Below are positions 59,344 to 64,000 of a stretch of 64,000 nt of DNA, one piece after another; position 1 is the first letter of the stretch; every line of letters starts with the position of its first letter. A model generated the notes under the pieces. The model was given only the letters and a program-made list of their open reading frames with translations, was not told where the DNA came from and did not search any database. The DNA is from Sophora flavescens. Its lineage: Eukaryota > Streptophyta > Magnoliopsida > Fabales > Fabaceae. The position numbers and the translations under genes were made by a program. The stretch lies in contig CM061068.1 of the NCBI GenBank assembly GCA_030762895.1, forward strand, positions 78,455,228 through 78,519,227, read 5' to 3'.

Positions 59344-61090
59344 AACCACCCCAAGCTTAAGACTTTGCTTGTCCTCAAGCAATTACTCAGGCCATAAGAT
59401 ATAAATCAATCAAAGCATGGATAGTGAACCAAGAACCCTAGAAGCTAATCCAAGTGACAGGCATATTCAATAAGCACTTAAGAGACAATCAATTTCAAAT
59501 CCAATTAGAAGCTTAGGTTTTTCAAGTTCACATTCTCACTGATTTGGGCACTCATCTCACCTCACTCAAGTGTTTTAGGGTATATGACAATTCACTCCAT
59601 TTCCTCAAGGAAAGTATTTTACCATAGGCTTGACTATTAACCAAATCTCTACTTTATTTATGAAAACACATAAGAATCAAGAGGTATTTTCCTTTGGTTG
59701 TAATGTGGCCATGGGATTTATTGTTAGGTGGGAAAATCAAGAGAAGGGAAATTCAAGAAGGCTAAACAAATTATCAAACATTGCAAAGCATGACACCTTC
59801 TAAAATACCTTTTAGGGGCTTTGATTTACTTTTCCACCTTTTTTCTTTCTTTTCTTTTTTTTTTTTTTCATTTCTCACTTTCTTTTGTCATCCCCTTCTC
59901 CAATTTTTTTCTTTGTGTTTATTTCATTTTTATTTGTTTGGAGAAGGGGAGATTTATAGCTCAAGAGAAATTATTTTCTAGCTTTTTCATCCCATACCTT
60001 TTCAAACTACCATTTACCCTTTTTGTAATACTTTAAAAGGTGCCATACCAAGCATTATTCATCAAAGTAATTCAAGGTACCAAGAAAAGTATTTTATTCT
60101 TTTAGGCTCAAAATTGGGCAACTAAGGGGTAGCATTTAAACATTCAAAGCTCGGAAGGCCGGAAAAATACCTAGTGCCTCAATCATTTTCAAAAAATGTT
60201 TTCAAAATTTTTTAAGTTTCGAAATGGTTTCAAGTCAAGTTCTAGAAAATACAGTCCAAGAGGAATTACAGCACTCTATCACAAGAAATGGGGTAGATTT
60301 AGTGAATACCCCTTTTGGCTCAAAATCTTACATTTAGTAGTTCAAAAATCAGTGAGGTACACAAACTTAAGGAACCACATGCTAATTATCAACTATCAAA
60401 AGATTATCTCAAGAAATTTTATTTTTAGCCATATCACAAGAATAATGAAAAATTGGGTTCGAAAATTCACTATCTCAATTCATTTGGCTCCAAGTTCTCA
60501 CAATTGGATACATGTTCTAAGTGAGGGGCAATCTAGAGAATGTGATCATACCAATCTATGCCTATGAGAATGCAATATGAATGCAACAATGCAAATGCAA
60601 AAATAAATACCCCTACCCCAAGCTTGATTACTTACATTGTCTCCAATGTAAATAATCAAGTCGGAGAGAGGAGAAAAATGGAACAACTTACCGAGTCGGT
60701 AGCAGGTGTTGGCTCACATTCCAGTCAAAACTTGGGTGGAAATTTCATCACGGCCGTGAGGCGTATCACGGGCAGGCCGTGATCAATTCTGTCCTTGGCA
60801 CCCTACTCATCATGCCCGTGATGGATATCACGGCCGGGCCGTGTTCCTTTCTGTTCTCCTTTATTAGTTCATCACGGCCAGGGCGTGATGGCTTCTGACT
60901 TTATTTTTCTCTGCTCTTCTTCCCTTTCTTAACCTGAAAACACTAGACAAACCTATTAATGATATTTTTGCCTCTTGATCTTCTCAAATTATTCAAGAGG
61001 TTAAATCAAAAACAAAAGGAAAAAGGGAAAGAAAACTTGGGTTGCCTCCCAAGAAGCGCTTATTTATGGTCTTAAGCTTGACCATACTTC
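59344..61090. other. Gypsy 3' internal noncoding region
   Basis: Between the protease stop and the 3' LTR. No RT, integrase or env-like protein is recognised. It includes a pyrimidine tract (59838-59880), a second CACGGCCGTG array (60747-60890), and just after the protease the family-typical GGGAGGCAACCC block. Confidence 0.7.
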
Positions 61091-61096
61091 CTTAAA

Positions 61097-62218
61097 TCAA
61101 CCGGGGTCGGCTGGGCGTAGAAGTGCAGGAACACTTATCTTCCAAGGAACTCCTTCAAAAAGCCGTTTCTGCTCATACGGCCAATAATACTTCCGCTTCG
61201 CTCTTTTCTCTCGGAGCTTCCTAGCCTTCCTCCCTCCCGGCGGAAGTTTTGTTTCAGTATGGACAGCAACTCCAATTCCATCACTGCTGGGTGCATCATT
61301 AGACATGCATATCTTCGGAGTTGCTTCCATGTTGAGCTCTTCTTTTACCATTGGAGACGCTAAATCGATCCTGCACACATGGCTCTCAAAAGGAGGGTTG
61401 TTATAAGAGTTAGTAAAATGAAAATTGACCCTACCTTCCTCTACATTTAGAGAGAGTTTACCATTCCTTACGTCTATTACTGCTCCAGCGGTTGCCAAGA
61501 ATGGCCTTCCTAAAATGATGGGGAATTTAGAATTCCCTTTCATATCCGATACCAGGAAGTCGGTAGGGATGAAGAATTTCCCTACCTTTACAGGAACATT
61601 CTCTAGTATGCCTAGAGGAGTCCTAGTCGAGCCATCCGCAAATTGTAAGGAGAATTTGAATGGTCTCAACTCTTTGCTTCCCAACCTTTCCATGATAGTG
61701 AGGGACATCAAGCTCGCGCTAGCCCCTAAGTCACATAAGGCTTGGTCTATTTGCACCTGTTCGATCGAGCAAGAGATGGAGAAACTACCTGGGTCTTTCA
61801 GTTTAGTAGGCATTTTAGTCTCCACATCTACTTGCTTTTTCCTGACCAACCTTTGTGGGAAAGGTATCGGGGGTTGGTACGGTGGTGGAGGGACGTACTT
61901 TGGTTCTGGCTCTTCATCTTCGCTCATGTCCTCCTCCGGTTCCACCTCCATTTCAGCTACCCCCACCCCAAGCTTATCATCCCTTAAGTGTATGGCATTG
62001 CAATGCTCATTGGGATTTGCTTCGGGTTGCCCCGGGAATGTACCCTTAGGTCTCGAGTACGTGCTGGCTTGTTGGGCAATTTTGGTTTCTAGCATCTTGT
62101 TATGAGTTGCTAAGTTGTCTACCTTAGACGCTAGTTCCTTTATTGCCTCACTCACTGCCCTTCCTTTGTTGTCTAAACTCCTCATTCTGTTTTGTCTGAG
62201 TTTCAACAAAACTTTCAA
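61097..62218 (-). CDS. Gypsy aspartic protease (retropepsin) region
   Basis: A leftward open frame of 373 codons. The start overlaps the gag end and lies in another frame, so it is reached by frameshifting or represents a mutation. It opens with a coiled-coil-like segment (IKELASKVDNLATHNKMLET, KIAQQA) normally continuous with Gag. A Pro-rich acidic linker follows. The retropepsin core contains QIDQALCDLGASASLMSL (active-site DLGAS, typical of Athila/Tat elements, in place of DTG), then PLGILENVPVKVGKFFIPTD and FPIILGRPFLATAGAVIDV. The tail is basic (RKARKLREKRAKRKYYW) and ends without any RT domain. Confidence 0.88.
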   Translation of the reverse strand: MKVLLKLRQNRMRSLDNKGRAVSEAIKELASKVDNLATHNKMLETKIAQQASTYSRPKGTFPGQPEANPNEHCNAIHLRDDKLGVGVAEMEVEPEEDMSEDEEPEPKYVPPPPYQPPIPFPQRLVRKKQVDVETKMPTKLKDPGSFSISCSIEQVQIDQALCDLGASASLMSLTIMERLGSKELRPFKFSLQFADGSTRTPLGILENVPVKVGKFFIPTDFLVSDMKGNSKFPIILGRPFLATAGAVIDVRNGKLSLNVEEGRVNFHFTNSYNNPPFESHVCRIDLASPMVKEELNMEATPKICMSNDAPSSDGIGVAVHTETKLPPGGRKARKLREKRAKRKYYWPYEQKRLFEGVPWKISVPALLRPADPG

Positions 62219-63437
62219 ATAAAGTCTCGAGTTTAGACAGCTGTACCTGAGGATACCCCGGTGCTACTCTCTTATTACCTTGGCCCTCTTGGAACTCATG
62301 GTTGAGCGTATTGCTGTAGTTGCTGTAGGAGAGGTAAGGGTTGTTCTTCCTTTGGTTGTAGGGATTTGGGGGAGCATAATTGGGCAGCTTCGGGTTGGTG
62401 TCGTAGAAATTGTGGCAAGAGTTCACTTGCTCCCCCGAAGCGCCGGATCCGTGAGCAATACCTCGTGGGCACTCCATGATGTCGTGTCCCTGCATTCCAC
62501 AAATCTCACAAACAAGGTTAGTAGCACCTATTGCACTCACATTAGCCCTTTCTAGCCGATCAAAACGTTTATTAAGTGAGTCTATTTTTGACATTATAAG
62601 ATCAGTGCTATTTACTTCAAACTTACCCCCCGAAATCTTGTTCAGGTTATTACCTCTTTCGGGTCCCCATTGGTGGTAGTTGGTGGCGACATTCTCGATA
62701 ATGTTGAATGCCTCAATCAGAGGCCTATTCATAAATGCTCCACCGGCTGCAGAATCAAGTGACACCTTCGAAGAGTAATCCAATCCGTTATAGAAGGTGT
62801 GCACTATTAACCACCTCTCGAGTCCGTGATGTGGGCACGACTCCAGCAGTCCCTTGTATCGATCCCAAGCTTCCGATAATGATTCTCCGTCTTTTTGGAA
62901 GAAGCCGGTGATCTGGGTTCTTATGTAGGCCGTCTTGGATGGAGGGAAGAATTTCTCCAAGAACGCCTGCTCCAGTTGGTCCCAAGTGGACAAAGTGTTA
63001 GAGGGGTTTTGCTTAAGCCAGGCCTTCGCCTTTCCAGTGAGAGATGAGGGGAACAATCTCAAACGCACAACATCGACCGAGGCTCCATTAATCCTGATTG
63101 CATCGGTGAACTCCAAGAATGTTTCTATATGGTCAGTAGGGTCCTCCGAAGGCAATCCTCCGAATTGATGTTGCCTAATCATGTTGATTAGCATGGGCGG
63201 TATGGTATAGTTCTCTGCCTCAATCTCTGGCCTTGCAATCCCAGTTCGTAAGCCTCTCGCATTTGGGGCTGCGTAGTCCTTCAAAGGCTTTGTATCCGGT
63301 TGATTCGCCATGAGTGGAATGGGAATCGACCTTTCTCCCTCTCTTTGTAGTCTTCTACGTCTGTGGAAGGTCCTCTCGATCTCCGGATCAACTTCACCAA
63401 GGCTCCCAAGACTTAGGGATCTCTGCATAAAACACAC
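62148..63437 (-). CDS. Gypsy Gag protein
   Basis: A leftward open frame of 429 codons beginning near the 5' LTR. The more usual start may be the internal Met of MANQPDTKPLKDYAAPN (about 63312). The Retrotrans_gag domain is clear: DPTDHIETFLEFTD, LRLFPSSLTGKAKAWLKQNP, FLEKFFPPSKTAYIRTQI and ESLSEAWDRYKGLLESCPHH. A CCHC zinc knuckle follows as CEICGMQGHDIMECP. The C-terminal KLETLFESFVETQTKQNEEF leads into the protease frame. It forms the virus-like particle and binds element RNA. No stop interrupts it, so this young copy may still supply Gag. Confidence 0.92.
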   Translation of the reverse strand: MCFMQRSLSLGSLGEVDPEIERTFHRRRRLQREGERSIPIPLMANQPDTKPLKDYAAPNARGLRTGIARPEIEAENYTIPPMLINMIRQHQFGGLPSEDPTDHIETFLEFTDAIRINGASVDVVRLRLFPSSLTGKAKAWLKQNPSNTLSTWDQLEQAFLEKFFPPSKTAYIRTQITGFFQKDGESLSEAWDRYKGLLESCPHHGLERWLIVHTFYNGLDYSSKVSLDSAAGGAFMNRPLIEAFNIIENVATNYHQWGPERGNNLNKISGGKFEVNSTDLIMSKIDSLNKRFDRLERANVSAIGATNLVCEICGMQGHDIMECPRGIAHGSGASGEQVNSCHNFYDTNPKLPNYAPPNPYNQRKNNPYLSYSNYSNTLNHEFQEGQGNKRVAPGYPQVQLSKLETLFESFVETQTKQNEEFRQQRKGSE

Positions 63438-63583
63438 AGAGAGATGGATACAATAGAAGGAAAGATATATTTTTGTTTTTTTTTTTGGTTTTTTTTTCTT
63501 TTTTCAGAAATAAAAATCAAATAAAAAGAAAAGGGTCCAGAAAAATCAATTTAAAAACTAAATTGAAATTCGAAAAGGCACAG

Positions 63584-63601
63584 TCCCCGGCAACGACGCC
63601 A
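63584..63601 (-). other. Gypsy primer-binding site (tRNA-Asp-like)
   Basis: On the minus strand TGGCGTCGTTGCCGGGGA lies 6 bases after the 5' LTR. It matches the TGGCGCCGTTGCCGGGGA-type site attributed to Asp tRNA, with one difference. Confidence 0.8.
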
Positions 63602-63607
63602 AAAACT

Positions 63608-64000
63608 TGATTGCGTGCGACGCGCGTGTATTGCGTGCCGCGCTTGCGCTCTGCGATTCCGGCAAGTGTACCGGATTGCCGTCAAGTAATAAAAGATATC
63701 GAACCCACAGTGACTGTGTTCCCGAATCGCAATTAATTTCGAATTGAGTGAATCTGGACTTTTTAGAGGGTTTTGAAAAAGGTTTGAATTGAAAGATAAA
63801 CAAACAGAATCAAATAAAACAGAAAACAAATGTTTTTGGGGTTTTGATCTAAATGGATTCCTAGGGATTTAGGTTACCAACAAGATCGTTTACGTTGTTA
63901 AGTCGATTACCCTTGATGATTAGCGAAATTGCCTTGAAGGCGAGTTTATCCTCTGATAGCTTAAGCTCCCTCTCGGGTTACAAAAGCCGTGCCCAATTGA
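63608..64000 (-). repeat. Gypsy 5' LTR, cut by window end
   Basis: 393 bases nearly identical to 57739-58131, with no indels and three substitutions (at 63630, 63711 and 63724). The rest lies beyond 64000. Confidence 0.92.

Larger units (their letters stand above)
57739..64000 (-). mobile_element. Gypsy LTR retrotransposon, gag-protease only, runs off window
   Basis: Oriented leftward. The 3' LTR is 57739-59343 and the 5' LTR begins at 63608 and leaves the window. The internal region is only 4.26 kb and encodes Gag and protease but no RT, RNase H or integrase, so it needs a helper. Over the 393 comparable LTR bases I count 3 differences (under 1%), so the insertion is recent. It cuts the LINE at 57738; the other target duplication lies outside the window. 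The tRNA-Asp-like primer site and the post-coding motif (61030-61065, GGGAGGCAACCC on the minus strand) fit the Athila/Tat side of Gypsy. Confidence 0.88.

Overview
This is nuclear DNA of a flowering plant. It has GT-AG introns, AT-rich spacers and plant-type transposons of nearly every class (Helitron, Copia, Gypsy, LINE, CACTA, MULE, Tourist MITE). It also carries fragments of plant-specific genes (NETWORKED, plastid-type DnaJ) and one apparently intact plant gene. A eudicot, perhaps a legume, is my guess from repeat style only; nothing here proves the species.

Left part (1-20.3 kb). Positions 1-7290 hold most of a Helitron, with a spliced HUH-Rep/PIF1-helicase gene and a hairpin 3' end. 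Small repeats follow (hAT-like pieces, a 375-bp fold-back element). A zone from 9.9 to 19.0 kb then carries broken pieces of host genes (ribosomal protein L7, a NETWORKED-like coiled-coil protein, a DnaJ protein) and a scrap of a Copia element. Inside this zone sits a complete but stop-riddled Ty1/copia element with two LTRs and a 5-bp target duplication (13304-18010).

The only plausible working host gene is a four-exon 2-oxoglutarate/Fe(II) dioxygenase of the SRG1-like class (20349-23299). It has a tiny upstream ORF and a Tourist-like MITE in intron 2.

Right part (23.6-64 kb) is a set of nested insertions in a LINE. The LINE's ORF1 begins at 23677 and is split by a large LTR-like element (23729-38141). 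That element contains a 1.37-kb solo LTR (24400-25769, TSD ATGTA) and a 9.3-kb CACTA transposon (28672-37949, TSD AAC) with TNP2 and TNPA-type genes. The LINE resumes at 38147, starts ORF2 at 39911, and is split again by a 16.9-kb MULE block (40099-56954, 10-bp TSD). It resumes in frame at 56965 and is cut at 57738 by a young Gypsy element that runs off the window. Excising the LTR-like element and the MULE block with one TSD copy each restores the LINE reading frame at both sites, which is strong evidence for the order of events.

The MULE block looks composite. Two related MULEs, each with its own terminal inverted repeats, lie head-to-tail with a 9-bp spacer, yet share one outer target duplication. 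The left one carries a FAR1/FHY3-type transposase, an opposite-strand Ulp1-like protease gene whose expected catalytic Cys reads as Ser, and a small GRF zinc-finger ORF. The right one carries only debris: an LTR piece, a Helitron 3' end and a GC-rich coding-like segment. Most transposon genes have stops or frameshifts. The Helitron helicase, the Gypsy gag, the GRF ORF and the dioxygenase look open.
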